Source: CAZNNH01 sp964574335
Lineage (GTDB): Bacteria; Acidobacteriota; Vicinamibacteria; Fen-336
Direction: 5' to 3'
NCBI GenBank assembly: GCA_964574335.1
Contig: CAZNNH010000010.1
Coordinates: forward strand, 1 to 64,000
DNA length: 64,000 nucleotides
The notes beneath the pieces were generated by a model that had not been told where the DNA came from, searched no databases, and saw nothing but the letters and a program-made list of their open reading frames with translations. Every line of letters starts with the position of its first letter. The first letter of the stretch is position 1. This document shows, in pieces, positions 33,346-45,005 of this stretch. A program made the position numbers and the translations under genes.

Positions 33346-35885
33346 ATGGGTTCGAGCCAGCAGCCGTTTCCATTCGCTCGTCGGATTGCCGTGAGTGTGT
33401 GGATCGTCACGGCATCGATACTCGGTGTCCGCTCTGCGGGAGCTGAGGACGTCGAGGCTCTGTTGCGGGCGATGACGGTGGAGGAGAAGGTCTCGCTTCT
33501 GTACGGGGCCACCGATCCGGAGTCGCTGGGGCAGGCGGGGTACATTCCCGGCGTGCCGCATCTCGGGATCCCGCCGCTGCGCCTGACGGACGGGCCGGCC
33601 GGGGTCCGCGTCCGAGCGACGGCGACGGCGATGCCGGCGCCGGTGGCCCTTGCCGCGACCTTCGACCCGGGCCGTGCCCGCCGCTTTGGCGAGGTGATCG
33701 GTCGGGAGGGTCGGGCGCTCCGGCAGGACGTGCTGCTGTCCCCGATGGTGAACCTCGTCCGCGTGCCGCAGGCGGGGCGGAACTTCGAGACGCTGGGGAG
33801 GATCCGGTGCTCGCCAGCCGGCTGGCCGAAGAGGAGCTCGGCGGCATTCAGGGTGCGGGTCTGATTGCCACCATCAAGCACTTCGTCCTCAACAACCAGG
33901 AGCGGGAGCGGCGCAGCGTGAATGCGAACGTCGACGAGCAGACGTTGCACGAGCTCTACCTGCCGACGTTCGCAGGTGCGATCCGGGGCGGTGCGGGAGC
34001 GGTGATGTGCTCGTACAACCGGGTTCGGGGCAAGTGGGCCTGCGACAGCGCGGAGGTGCTGACCGACATTCTGCGCGGCCAACTGGGCTTTGCCGGCTGG
34101 GTGATGACGGACTGGGGCGCCACCCACACCCTTGGCGCCCTGGAGGCGGGGCTGGATCAGGAGATGCCCGGCTCGCGTGGCCGCGACCAGGTGTTTGCGA
34201 GCGGGCTGCTCGAGGCGGCCAAGAGCGGTGCCGTGCCGATGGCCGCCGTCGACCAGGCGGCGCGCCGCATCCTGGAGCAGATGGATCGTGTCGGGCTGCT
34301 GGGCAAGACGCCGCCGCCGCGTCCGACCCTCGATGTCGAGGCGGATGCTGCGGTGGCGAGGGACGTGGCCCTCGCCGGCGCGGTGCTCCTGAAGAACGAG
34401 GACGGGGCCCTGCCTCTGGGACCCGAGGAGCTGGGCTCGCTGGTCCTGATCGGACCCACCGCGAAAGCCCTCCTGGTCGGCGGTGGAGGGAGCTCGAGGG
34501 TGATCGGGTTCAAGGAGCGCGAGAAGAGCCCCCTCGCGGCACTGGTCGAGAAGGCGGGTCCCGCTGCGAAGATCACCCACGTCAGCGGTCTCGACCTCGA
34601 AGGGGTCGTGGTGCCACCATCCGCTCTCTCCCTCACCGAGAGCTTCGGTGAGGTCGGGACGATCGACTTCACCGGCGCGACCGCCCTGCCGTCCACCGCG
34701 AAGCAGGATGCCTACGTCTGGAAAGGGACGCTCAGCGTCCCTCTGGACGGCGAGTACGATCTCATGTTGCAGCACTCGGGTGGCAGCGGATCGCTGTTAC
34801 TGGACGGCGAGCGGGTCCTGGTGGCGCGCGGGTCTTTCGGGGGCTCGCTGATCGCAACCGCGGACGGCCTGAGGAACAGCAGCACCCGCCTGAGCCTGAC
34901 CGCCGGCAGCCATGCGTTGGAGCTGAAGGTAGGAGCGCGCGGCTTCGGAGCGGGACCCTACCCGCCCACAGGGCCGATCCAGCTCCGTCTTGCGTGGCTG
35001 ACGCCGGAGCGTCGGCGGGCCTGCCTCGACGAGGCGGTCGCGGCCGCGCGCGGGGCGCGCGCCGCTGTCGTCTTCGCGTACAACGAGGGGACTGAGGGCC
35101 GGGACCGCACGTCGCTCGCGCTCCCCAGCGACCAGGACGCGCTCATCGAGGCGGTGGCCGACGCCTGCAAGGGACGGACGATCGTCGTCCTCAACACCGG
35201 CGATCCGGTGCTGATGCCGTGGCTGCCGAAGGTCGACGCCGCGCTGCAGACGTGGTATCCCGGTCAGGAGGGAGGAGACGTCACCGCGGCGCTTCTCCTG
35301 GGCGAAGCCAATCCCGGCGGCAAGCTCCCGGTGACCTTCCCGCGGTCCGAGGCGGACCTCCCCACGACGAAGCCCGAGCAGTACCCCGGGGAAGAGACGC
35401 CCCATGGGCTCGAGCAGTCGTACTCGGAGGGGATCTTCGTCGGCTACCGCTGGTACGACCAGCGGGGCATCGAGCCGCTGTTCCCGTTTGGCCACGGGCT
35501 GTCGTACACGCGGTTCGAGTACTCCGATCTCGCCGTCCGACCATCGGCGGATGGGTTCGACGTCTCGTTCCAGGTGCGCAACGCCGGCGGAGTGAAGGGT
35601 GCCGAGGTGCCGCAGGTCTACATCGGCCCGCCGAGCCAGGCTCTGCCGAAGGGGCACGCGGCCGCACCGCAGAAGCTGGTGGGCTTCGAGCGAATCGACC
35701 TGGCGCCGGGCGACGCCCGGCGGGTGACGGTGCACGTGGGCGCATCCGAGCTGTCCTACTGGTCGAAGGACGAGCACGGATGGGTTGTCGCCCCCGGCCC
35801 CCGGGCGGTCCATGTCGGCTCGTCGTCCCGCGACATCCGGCTCCGAGGCGAGGGCCACCCGGCCGGAGCAAGCGACGGCCCGTAG
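33346..35885 (+). pseudogene. Frameshifted secreted GH3 beta-glucosidase with PA14 insert
   Basis: Two overlapping frames give one GH3 protein of about 845 residues. The first (from ATG 33346, behind GGGAGAGGAG) has a signal peptide and runs to NLVRVPQAGRNFETLG; the second resumes LASRLAEEELGGIQGAGLIA. One G is missing in the GGGG at 33795-33798; adding it restores EDPVLASRL. The nucleophile Asp is in GWVMTDWGATH. A PA14 domain (YVWKGTLSVPLDGEYDLML) interrupts the second domain, and a fibronectin-III-like end follows. As written it would not make active enzyme, but a one-base homopolymer error in assembly is equally possible. Confidence 0.85.
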
Positions 35886-35913
35886 CCTGACGACGAGAGC
35901 GACGTACACTGCG

Positions 35914-36432
35914 GTGACGGCTTTGGCCCTCTCGCCGCTCATCAACGTCCCCGGCGGATGCCCGCAGGCGGGAGCGTCGTTCGAGACCAGGGGCACGGAT
36001 GTGACTGCAGATCGCGGCGGCCCCCTGGGGGTTCAAAGCACCATCCGAGACATCCTGCGTCACCCGGCATTCGCCGGTTTCGGTCGTCTCATGCTGCCGT
36101 GGGACGACCGTGCCTACGATGAGCACATGCCGTTGACTCGGATCGGCTCGCTCCTTCCGTATCACAGCCACGTCGATCCGGAGACCGTGACGGGCGCTCT
36201 CAATCGCATGATCGATGACGCGGACAACGGCAACACCGTGTTCTACCGTTTCTATGCCGAGGCGCAGAGGCGGGAGGAGCCTGCCAGAAGCAATACCGGA
36301 TTGTTCTTCTTCCGTGGAAGGCCTGGCGCGCCCTTCGCCGTGATCTCCCCGAGCGCCGAGGGATGGGTCTTCGACGCTGTCCGCTTCTGGGAGACGTCTC
36401 TACGTCGGCATTCGCCGAAGCCGCGTCCGTAG
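35914..36432 (+). pseudogene. Alpha/beta hydrolase with central catalytic part deleted
   Basis: About 172 residues. The N-terminal half is that of a secreted alpha/beta hydrolase family: HPAFAGFGRLMLPWDDRAYDE, YHSHVDPETVTGALNRMIDD, and EEPARSNTGLFFFRGRPGAPFAVISP. At that point family members continue GGGFSYVG and carry a nucleophile Ser about 80 residues on. Here the frame jumps straight to SAEGWVFDAVRFWETS, which is the family's C-terminal end. Roughly 150 residues, including the catalytic Ser and Asp, are gone without loss of frame. A lipobox-like NVPGGC lies near the start. GTG 35914 is a guess. Confidence 0.68.
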
Positions 36433-36507
36433 CCGCTCCCAGTCGCCAGGGTTTCCGACGAGAGACCGAGAGCTGCACGGGTCCCCGGTCCCGCCAGCGG
36501 AAGATGA

Positions 36508-37512
36508 TCAGCGGTACGACAGGTCGAGGATCTGCTTCGGGAGCCGTGCCCCCTGCACGTCGATCCGTGCCGCTGCGGCCTCGATCTCGCGGAGGTCGTC
36601 GGCCGTCAGCTCGACGGCGGCCGCGCCCAGGTTCTCGTCCAGACGGTGCAGCTTCGTGGTGCCGGGGATCGGGACGATCCACGGTCTGCGGGCGAGCAGC
36701 CACGCGATCGCGATCTGCGCCGGAGTCGCCCGCTTGTGCTCGGCGGCCTTCTTCAACAGCTCGACGAGCGCCGTGTTGGCGGCACGGGCCTCGTGCGTGA
36801 ACCGCGGGAACGAGGCTCGGAAGTCAGCCTTGGCGTCGAACGTCGTCGTCGCGTCGATCTTCCCTGTGAGGAACCCCTGGCCGAGGGGACTCCAGGGAAC
36901 GAAGCCGATGCCGAGCTCCTCGCAGGTCGACAGGACCTCGGCCTCGGGGTCGCGCGTCCACAGCGAGTACTCGCTCTGCACGGCGGCGACAGGCTGGACG
37001 GCGTGCGCCCGGCGGATCGTGCCCGCTGCGGCCTCCGACAGGCCGAAGTGGCGCACCTTGCCGGCCAGGATCAGCTCCTTCACCACATCCGCCACGTCCT
37101 CGATCGGCACCTCCGGATCCACGCGGTGCTGGTAGAGGAGGTCGATCCGGTCCGTGCCGAGCCGCTTCAGCATCCCCTCGGTGGCGCGCTTGACGTGCTC
37201 GGGGCGGCTGTTGAGACCGGGACGGCGCTCGCCCGTCTCCGGGTCGATGTTCCAGCCGAACTTCGTCGCGATGACGACACGGTCGCGCACAGGTGCGAGC
37301 GCCTGCCCCACCAGCTCCTCGTTCGTGAAGGGCCCGTACGCCTCGGCCGTGTCGAAGAACGTCACGCCGCGCTCGACGGCGGCGCGGATGAGCGCGACCC
37401 CCTCATCACGCGCCGTGGCCGGCCCGTATCCGTAGTCGAGGCCCATGCATCCGTAGCCGATCTCCGAGACCTCGAGACCCGACCGACCCAGGCTCCGCTT
37501 CTTCAGTTCCAC
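36508..37512 (-). CDS. Aldo/keto reductase
   Basis: 334-residue NADPH-dependent reductase with the (beta/alpha)8 fold. The catalytic tetrad is present: D54 and Y59 in FFDTAEAYGP, K84 in IATKFGW and H129 in DLLYQHRVD. The NADP-binding end IPGTTKLHRLDENLGAA is seen. The sequence is close to the general-stress or YakC/AKR13 type (GYGCMGLDYGYG). Start is GTG 37512 with GGAGAAGAGAA upstream. Single gene; substrate unknown. Confidence 0.92.
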   Translation of the reverse strand: MELKKRSLGRSGLEVSEIGYGCMGLDYGYGPATARDEGVALIRAAVERGVTFFDTAEAYGPFTNEELVGQALAPVRDRVVIATKFGWNIDPETGERRPGLNSRPEHVKRATEGMLKRLGTDRIDLLYQHRVDPEVPIEDVADVVKELILAGKVRHFGLSEAAAGTIRRAHAVQPVAAVQSEYSLWTRDPEAEVLSTCEELGIGFVPWSPLGQGFLTGKIDATTTFDAKADFRASFPRFTHEARAANTALVELLKKAAEHKRATPAQIAIAWLLARRPWIVPIPGTTKLHRLDENLGAAAVELTADDLREIEAAAARIDVQGARLPKQILDLSYR

Positions 37513-37611
37513 TTCTCTTCTCCGATCCGCGTGGGTCGAACGACCCCACCGCTACTTCGCCGGTCGCGTCAGGCCCTGCGCTTCCGCCCTGGTGCCGCTC
37601 GTGGCTGGGCG

Positions 37612-37631
37612 GGCCCACGCCCCCGTGGGCC
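37612..37631 (-). terminator. Hairpin terminator downstream of arsC
   Basis: Perfect eight-pair stem GGCCCACG / CGTGGGCC with a CCCC loop, 38 bases past the arsC stop on the minus strand. No T-run. Confidence 0.45.
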
Positions 37632-37668
37632 GGTGGCAAAGGGTGTCGCCGGCTGCAGCACACCACGC

Positions 37669-38100
37669 CTAACCTGCCGAAGACTTCCTGAGATCTGCTA
37701 CCAGCCGCTCCCGGATATCGTCGCGCACCCGACGGAAGACAGCCATGCGCTCTTCCTCCGTTCCCTCCGCCACGGCGGGGTCGGCGAAGCCGATGTGTCG
37801 CTTCTCCACCGGGCGAGGGAACACCGGACAAGCCTTCTTCGCCGAGTCGCATACGGTGACGACCAGGTCCCAGCTCTCGTCCAGGTACCGATCGACGAGC
37901 TCAGGCTGCGTGCCGCTGATGTCGATGCCCTTCTCCGCCATCGCGCGCACGGCCAGCGGGTGCACCTGGGCCGCGGGCCTGGTGCCGGCCGACCGGGCAT
38001 CCCACGTGTCGGCCAGCTCGTGGTTGATCCAGCCCTCCGCCATCTGCGAGCGGCAGGAATTGCCGGTGCACAGCACCAGGACCCGTCTCTTCGGGTTCAC
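37669..38100 (-). CDS. arsC: Thioredoxin-coupled arsenate reductase
   Basis: 143 residues of the low-molecular-weight phosphatase type. The P-loop is CTGNSCRS (C11, C16), and the redox pair is in TVCDSAKKACPVF (C84, C91), matching the Cys relay of Staphylococcus-type ArsC. It reduces arsenate to arsenite, which the Acr3 pump then expels. GGAGG precedes the GTG start at 38100. It diverges from arsR, and both start regions share a 65-base control region. Confidence 0.92.
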   Translation of the reverse strand: MNPKRRVLVLCTGNSCRSQMAEGWINHELADTWDARSAGTRPAAQVHPLAVRAMAEKGIDISGTQPELVDRYLDESWDLVVTVCDSAKKACPVFPRPVEKRHIGFADPAVAEGTEEERMAVFRRVRDDIRERLVADLRKSSAG

Positions 38101-38122
38101 AAGAGACCTCCGGGGTTCTCTG

Positions 38123-38167
38123 TTGACAGGCTATCGTGGCATACTATATTTCGCAAGACGACGAAAT
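38123..38167 (+). promoter_or_regulatory. arsR promoter and palindromic operator
   Basis: TTGACA (38123-38128), 16 bases, TATATT (38145-38150). Overlapping its 3' side is a perfect inverted repeat ATTTCG-N8-CGAAAT (38148-38167) that reaches the arsR ATG at 38166. Bound ArsR would cover the -10 box and start site and could also hinder arsC on the other strand. Confidence 0.65.
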
Positions 38168-38639
38168 GATTCGATCGAGACTGCACGACGCTGCCGCCAT
38201 CGCCCACGCCCTTGGCCACACGGCTCGGCTTCGGACAGTGGCCATGCTGCGCACCGGGGAGCTGTGCGTGTGCCAGATCGGCGAGGTCCTCGAGCTGGCG
38301 CCGTCCACGGTCTCGGCTCACCTTCGCGAGCTCCGCCAGGCGGGACTGACCTCGGAAAGCAAGCGCGGGCGATGGGTCCATGTTGGCCTGAGCGAGGATC
38401 CGGGCGTCCAGCCGTGGATCCACAGCACTCTGGGCATGCTCGACGGCGACAGCCAAGTGGCAGCAGACGGTCACCTGGTGCAGGCCCTGAGGGAAGTGCC
38501 CGTGGAGGATCTCTGCCGGCTCGGGTTCAAGGCTGCCAAGGCGAAGCGGGACAGGCGCAGTCGCGCAGGAGGACGCAAAGCCACCCGACCACATGCTCCA
38601 GGAGCCGGGAAACATGTGAGGAGGAAGCGACTCCGATGA
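38166..38639 (+). CDS. arsR: ArsR-family arsenic-responsive repressor
   Basis: 157 residues. The winged helix covers about 5-95, with metal-site Cys in ELCVCQIGE (C34, C36), the classic ArsR sensor, and LAPSTVSAHLRELRQAGL as recognition helix. About 60 extra C-terminal residues are basic (AKRDRRSRAGGRKATRPH). An in-frame GTG at 38136 would start inside the promoter, so ATG 38166 is used. Arsenite binding should release it from the ATTTCG/CGAAAT operator and induce acr3. Confidence 0.9.
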   Translation: MIRSRLHDAAAIAHALGHTARLRTVAMLRTGELCVCQIGEVLELAPSTVSAHLRELRQAGLTSESKRGRWVHVGLSEDPGVQPWIHSTLGMLDGDSQVAADGHLVQALREVPVEDLCRLGFKAAKAKRDRRSRAGGRKATRPHAPGAGKHVRRKRLR

Positions 38640-38778
38640 CCAACCCACTGTGGCCACCGAGCGGCTGCCGGCCAAGCCCTCCGAACGCCTCGACGAATGG
38701 AGCCAGGGCAAGCGGCGCACCGGTGGCCCATTGCAGGGGAGTGCTCAAGGACGAGGCAGCCAAACGCGGAGGAAGACG

Positions 38779-39879
<1,101 letters not shown>

Positions 39880-40020
39880 TCGATCGCCCCGATGGGCTGT
39901 GTGGAGGCGCCTCTCCCGTTTCGTGGGAACGACAGGGCCCGAGCCAGCGACGCGACCCGCGGAGTGATTCGGCAGCGCGGATTCTGCGTCTCCGCAATCG
40001 CCTGAGGGGGCTAGTCTTGT

Positions 40021-40095
40021 TGGAGCCGGCGCTCGGGATTGAACCGAGGACCTGCTGATTACGAATCAGCTGCTCTACCGCTGAGCTACGCCGGC
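40021..40095 (-). tRNA. tRNA-Thr (anticodon CGT)
   Basis: A complete cloverleaf reads on the minus strand. Acceptor stem GCCGGCG / CGCCGGC, D arm GCTC...GAGC, anticodon stem GCTGA / TCAGC with loop TTCGTAA, T arm CTCGG / CCGAG with loop TTCAATC. The discriminator is T and the 3' CCA is encoded. The anticodon CGT reads the Thr codon ACG. Confidence 0.97.
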
Positions 40096-40231
40096 TCGGG
40101 GGGGGACGGTGCGGACTCTGCAGTTTACCGCAGGTGACGCTTCGTGGGAACGCGCCTCGCGCGGTTCCCGGAGGGTCGCGGCGCCGCGCCGAGAGCCCAA
40201 GATCCCGCGCCGCCCCGAATGCTAGTTTCTC

Positions 40232-40292
40232 TTGCAATGATAGCCGGTTAGGTCTAAGCTCCTCAGGTACATTCTCGAATTCCGAGCCTGAG
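40232..40292 (+). promoter_or_regulatory. Candidate promoter and palindrome before the lipoprotein gene
   Basis: TTGCAA (40232-40237), 17 bases, TAAGCT (40255-40260). Just after it, CTCAGG (40262-40267) and CCTGAG (40287-40292) form an inverted repeat with an inner CTCG / CGAG pair. It ends at the GAGGTGATGGG binding site of the gene at 40301. It could be an operator or a 5' hairpin. Confidence 0.35.
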
Positions 40293-40300
40293 GTGATGGG

Positions 40301-40918
40301 ATGAGGGCTTCTCGCTGGTTGCTCTTGCTGTCCGTTTCGGCTGCCTTGCTGGCCTGCCAGACGCTGGTCGAGGAGATGCCCGCCCAGGAGGAGGATCAGA
40401 GCGCCGTGGCGGGGCCGGCTCCGGTCACCCTCGTCCCGCTGCCCATCCAGGTGGTACCGGTCCCCCTGCCCACGGCGGGACCCGGCGCGCCGGCCGGCGA
40501 CGAGCCCCCGGCCACCGACCCGACTCCCGAGCCCGAGCCCACCGCCACCCCCTGGCCCACCAGCGCCGCCTGCACCCCAGGCACCGGCAACGGCATCAAC
40601 TGCCCAAAGACCACCCCGGTGTTCCTGGCCGACGTCGACGACGCGATCGACACGTTGGCGCAACGGCATCCGGAGCTGTTCGACTTCAGCGACACCCGCG
40701 GCGCCGAGGGCTGGCTGGTGCTGGACCCGATCGCCTATCACGAGGGGGTGGCCGCGATCCTGACCGCGCGCGGGCTGTGCGCCATCTACGACGGCGAGGA
40801 GATCGCGGTCAAGGGCGACAACAGCTTCTCGGAGCAGTACGACATCCACCTCTCCACCGGCCACATCCGCCGCGGGGAGGGGAGCTACCAGGCCACCTGC
40901 CGGCCCGCCTGGTTCTAG
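40301..40918 (+). CDS. Hypothetical lipoprotein with Pro-rich linker
   Basis: 205 residues. A lipoprotein signal ends at LLAC (Cys19). A Pro/Thr/Glu-rich linker (about 25-90) separates the lipid anchor from a C-terminal domain (about 95-205). That domain has four Cys (CTPGTG, INCPK, GLCAIYDG, ATCRPAWF) that may form two disulfides. DDAIDTLAQRHPELFDFSD and DIHLSTGHIRRGEGSYQA are its most patterned parts. No family recognised. GAGGTGATGGG sets the ATG. Probably outer-membrane attached. Confidence 0.68.
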   Translation: MRASRWLLLLSVSAALLACQTLVEEMPAQEEDQSAVAGPAPVTLVPLPIQVVPVPLPTAGPGAPAGDEPPATDPTPEPEPTATPWPTSAACTPGTGNGINCPKTTPVFLADVDDAIDTLAQRHPELFDFSDTRGAEGWLVLDPIAYHEGVAAILTARGLCAIYDGEEIAVKGDNSFSEQYDIHLSTGHIRRGEGSYQATCRPAWF

Positions 40919-40963
40919 CGCAATCGCCTCAGCACACAGGACTTGTGATCTCCCGGCGCGGCC

Positions 40964-40992
40964 TTTACTTCGCCCGGGCCATCTGCTAGATT
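40964..40992 (+). promoter_or_regulatory. Promoter of the nuo operon
   Basis: TTTACT (40964-40969), 17 bases, TAGATT (40987-40992) with TG one base upstream of the -10 (extended -10). It leaves a leader of about 77 bases before nuoA. Confidence 0.55.
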
Positions 40993-41075
40993 CCGGCTCC
41001 GGGCATCGCCTCCGGGCGGTGCGGCCGATCGCTGGCCTCCGGTATCGTTAGCCAGTAGCATCAGCAGGAAGGGCC

Positions 41076-41477
41076 ATGCCGACCGCCGGTCTCAGCTCCG
41101 ACTTCTTCGCCGCCCACGCCAGCATCCTGGTCTTCCTGCTGGCCGCCGTAGGCTTCCTGGCCGGCGGCCTGATCGCCTGGTGGGTGCTGCGCCCGTCCCG
41201 CTTCAGCGAGGAAAAGAACACCACCTACGAGTGCGGCGAGAACCCCCAAGGCTCGGCCTGGATCCAGTTCAACATCCGCTTCTACGTGATCGCCCTCGTC
41301 TTCATCATCTTCGACGTCGAGGCGGTCTTCCTGCTCCCCTGGGCAGTGGTCTTCAAGAAGCTCGGCCTCTTCGCCTTCGTCGAGGGACTCGTCTTCATCG
41401 CGATCCTGGTGGTGGCCCTCTGCTACGTCTGGCGCAAGGGGGACCTCGAGTGGGTTCGCGCCGAGGACCGCTCCTGA
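41076..41477 (+). CDS. nuoA: NADH-quinone oxidoreductase subunit A
   Basis: 133-residue membrane subunit of complex I with three helices. The conserved first loop is KNTTYECGENP (about 46-56), part of the quinone-site region. IFDVEAVFLLPWA in helix 2 carries the buried acidic residues. It is the first gene of a tight operon; GGAAGGGCC precedes the ATG and nuoB begins seven bases after its stop. Confidence 0.95.
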   Translation: MPTAGLSSDFFAAHASILVFLLAAVGFLAGGLIAWWVLRPSRFSEEKNTTYECGENPQGSAWIQFNIRFYVIALVFIIFDVEAVFLLPWAVVFKKLGLFAFVEGLVFIAILVVALCYVWRKGDLEWVRAEDRS

Positions 41478-41484
41478 GGTGGGC

Positions 41485-42036
41485 ATGACCGAGATCCAAG
41501 GCGTCATCCAGAGCCGCTTCCCCGACAACCTGCTCTTCACCACCGTCGACAACGTCATTAACTGGGCGCGCAAGTCGAGCCTGTGGCCGATGACGTTCGG
41601 CCTGGCCTGCTGTGCCATCGAGATGATGGCGGCCGGCGGCACCCGCTACGACTGGGACAGGTTCGGGCTGATCCCGCGGGCCACCCCGCGCCAGAGCGAC
41701 CTGATGATCGTGGCCGGCACGGTGACCCTGAAGATGGCCACCCGGGTCAAGCGGCTCTACGAGCAGATGGCCGAGCCCAAGTACGTGATCTCCATGGGCT
41801 CCTGCGCCAACAACGGCGGCCCCTACTGGAAGCACGGCTACCACGTGCTGAAGGGGGTGGACGAGGTGATCCCGGTGGACGTCTACGTGCCGGGCTGCCC
41901 GCCACGGCCCGAGGCCCTGCTCTACGGGATCATGAAGCTGCAGGAGCTGATCCAGGAGGACAAGGTGCTCCGGCGCAGGGGGGCCACGGAGGGTAGCCTG
42001 GCGGGCGCCGCGACCGCGGCGGAGCGGGGCAAGTGA
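41485..42036 (+). CDS. nuoB: NADH-quinone oxidoreductase subunit B (copy 1)
   Basis: 183 residues. Carries the N2 cluster ligands: the CC pair in LACCAIEMM, Cys in MGSCANNGG and Cys in VPGCPPRPEALL. N2 passes electrons to quinone at the junction with NuoD. GAGGTGGGC sets ATG 41485; GTG 41479 is possible. This copy fits ordinary complex I and is followed by separate nuoC and nuoD, unlike the second copy at 48105. Confidence 0.95.
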   Translation: MTEIQGVIQSRFPDNLLFTTVDNVINWARKSSLWPMTFGLACCAIEMMAAGGTRYDWDRFGLIPRATPRQSDLMIVAGTVTLKMATRVKRLYEQMAEPKYVISMGSCANNGGPYWKHGYHVLKGVDEVIPVDVYVPGCPPRPEALLYGIMKLQELIQEDKVLRRRGATEGSLAGAATAAERGK

Positions 42037-42049
42037 GGACCGGCGAGTG

Positions 42050-42631
42050 ATGGACCGCAAGGACATCGCCGACCGTCTCCTGGGCCGCTTCGGCGACAAG
42101 GTCTCGTGGGTCGAGGCCGCCGCCGGCGACCCCTGGTTGTTGGTGGACGCCGCCGCGATCCTCGAGGTGGCGGGCTTCGCCAAGGCCGAGCCCGAGCTCT
42201 TCTTCGACAACCTGATGTGCCTCTCGGCCGTGGACTACCCGAAGGACGACCCGCCCCGGCTCGAGGTGGTCTACCACCTGCTCTCCTACACCCACGGCCA
42301 CAGCTTCGTGCTGAAGGCCCACCTGCCGCGGGAGGCTCCGGCCCTGCCGTCGGTCTCCGGCATCTGGCGGGTCGCCGACTGGCACGAGCGCGAGGCCTAC
42401 GACCTGTTCGGCATCCGCTTCGAGGGCCACCCCGACCTGCGCCGGATCCTGCTGCCCGACGACTGGACCGGACACCCGCTGCTGAAGGACTGGGAGGACC
42501 CGGACTTCTACAACGGCATGCACGTCAAGCCCACCGAGCAGATGGCAGAGCGGGCCATGAAGGGCGAGGAGCTGGGGGTGGGGCCGTTCGACGAGACGCC
42601 GCCCAACCGCCACGGGGCAGGCGGGGAGTGA
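42050..42631 (+). CDS. nuoC: NADH-quinone oxidoreductase subunit C (copy 1)
   Basis: 193-residue peripheral-arm subunit. The hallmark ADWHEREAYDLFGIRFEGHP lies at about 108-127, followed by RRILLPDDWTGHPLLKDW. It is a separate protein here; the second complex I block has a C-D fusion. ATG 42050 is chosen over GTG 42047. It ends five bases before nuoD. Confidence 0.94.
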   Translation: MDRKDIADRLLGRFGDKVSWVEAAAGDPWLLVDAAAILEVAGFAKAEPELFFDNLMCLSAVDYPKDDPPRLEVVYHLLSYTHGHSFVLKAHLPREAPALPSVSGIWRVADWHEREAYDLFGIRFEGHPDLRRILLPDDWTGHPLLKDWEDPDFYNGMHVKPTEQMAERAMKGEELGVGPFDETPPNRHGAGGE

Positions 42632-42636
42632 GCCGG

Positions 42637-43805
<1,169 letters not shown>

Positions 43806-43806
<1 letters not shown>

Positions 43807-45005
43807 TGGACTTCACCTTCGAGCTGATCAAGCGGATCTGGCCTGGCTTCGCCCACCAGCCGATGTGGCTGGTGGTGGGGCTGTCGGCTCTCGTCCCGGC
43901 GGCGGTGATTCTGATCTTCATGTCGCTCGGGCCGGTGCTCTACGTCTACGCCGAGCGGAAGATCTCGGGCTTCATGCAGGACCGGCTGGGACCGATGCGG
44001 GTGGGGCCCTACGGGTTGCTGCAGACCATCGCCGACACCGTCAAGCTGCTCTTCAAGGAGGCGATCTTCCCCAAGGGTGTCGACCGGCTGCTGTTCGTGC
44101 TGGCCCCCTGCCTGGTGGTGATCGGCGCCTTCATGTCCTTCGTGGTGGTCCCCTTCGGCTCACACCTGGTGACCGCCGACCTGAACGTGGGCCTCTTCTA
44201 CGTGGCCGCCGTCTCCAGCCTGTCGGTGGTGGGCATGATCATGGCGGGCTGGGCCTCCAACAACAAGTACTCGCTGTTCGGGGCGATGCGCTCGGCGGCC
44301 CAGATCGTCTCCTACGAGATCCCGGCGGTGATGACGCTGCTGGTGGTGGTGATGATGGTGGGCAGCCTCTCGCTCCAGGAGATCGTGGCCGCCCAGGCGG
44401 GCGGGCTGCCATCCTGGTTCCTGTTCCGCTACTTCCCCATCATGCCGGTGGCGTTCCTGGTCTTCTTCACCGCCACCCTGGCCGAGTGTAACCGCACCCC
44501 CTTCGACATCCCCGAGGCGGAGAGCGAGCTGGTGGCCGGCTTCCACACTGAGTACAGCGGCTTCTTCTTCGCCATGTTCTTCCTGGCCGAGTACACCGAG
44601 ATGTTCGTGGTCTCGGCGGTGGCGTCGGTGCTGTTCCTCGGCGGCTGGCAGAGCCCGTTCCCGTGGGAGTGGACGCAGCACGTCGGGCCGGTGGGCTTCG
44701 GGCCCTTCTGGCTGATCGCCAAGGCCTGGGGCCTGGTCTTCGTCCACATGTGGCTGCGCTGGACCCTCCCCCGCCTGCGCGTCGACCAGCTCATGCACGT
44801 GGCCTGGAAGGTGCTGCTGCCGATCGCCCTCGGGCTGGTGGTTCTGGTGGGCGGCCTGACCGTGTGGGGCCCGACCGCCAACGGCTTCCCTTGGGACGGC
44901 TTGGTGGGCTGGCCGATCGTCCTGCTCCTCTTCGCCTACCTGGTCTTCAGCGCGATCGCCGCCTGGCGCTGGCGGTCGCGCCGGCCGCAGGAGCTTCTGC
45001 CATGA
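43806..45005 (+). CDS. nuoH: NADH-quinone oxidoreductase subunit H
   Basis: 399-residue membrane subunit at the quinone entry. It has about nine helices, with the conserved loops YAERKISGFMQDRLGPMRVG and NRTPFDIPEAESELVAGFHT. It joins the peripheral arm to the pump. The C-terminus is extended by about 50 residues with two more hydrophobic stretches, compared with many homologues. It overlaps nuoI by four bases. Confidence 0.95.

Noticed and set aside
30915..34775. 1286-codon open frame on the minus strand opposite the GH78 and GH3 genes
   Set aside because: It is the antisense shadow of high-GC third positions; its translation is low-complexity Arg/Glu/Gly text with no family motif, while the plus strand encodes clear GH78 and GH3 signatures.
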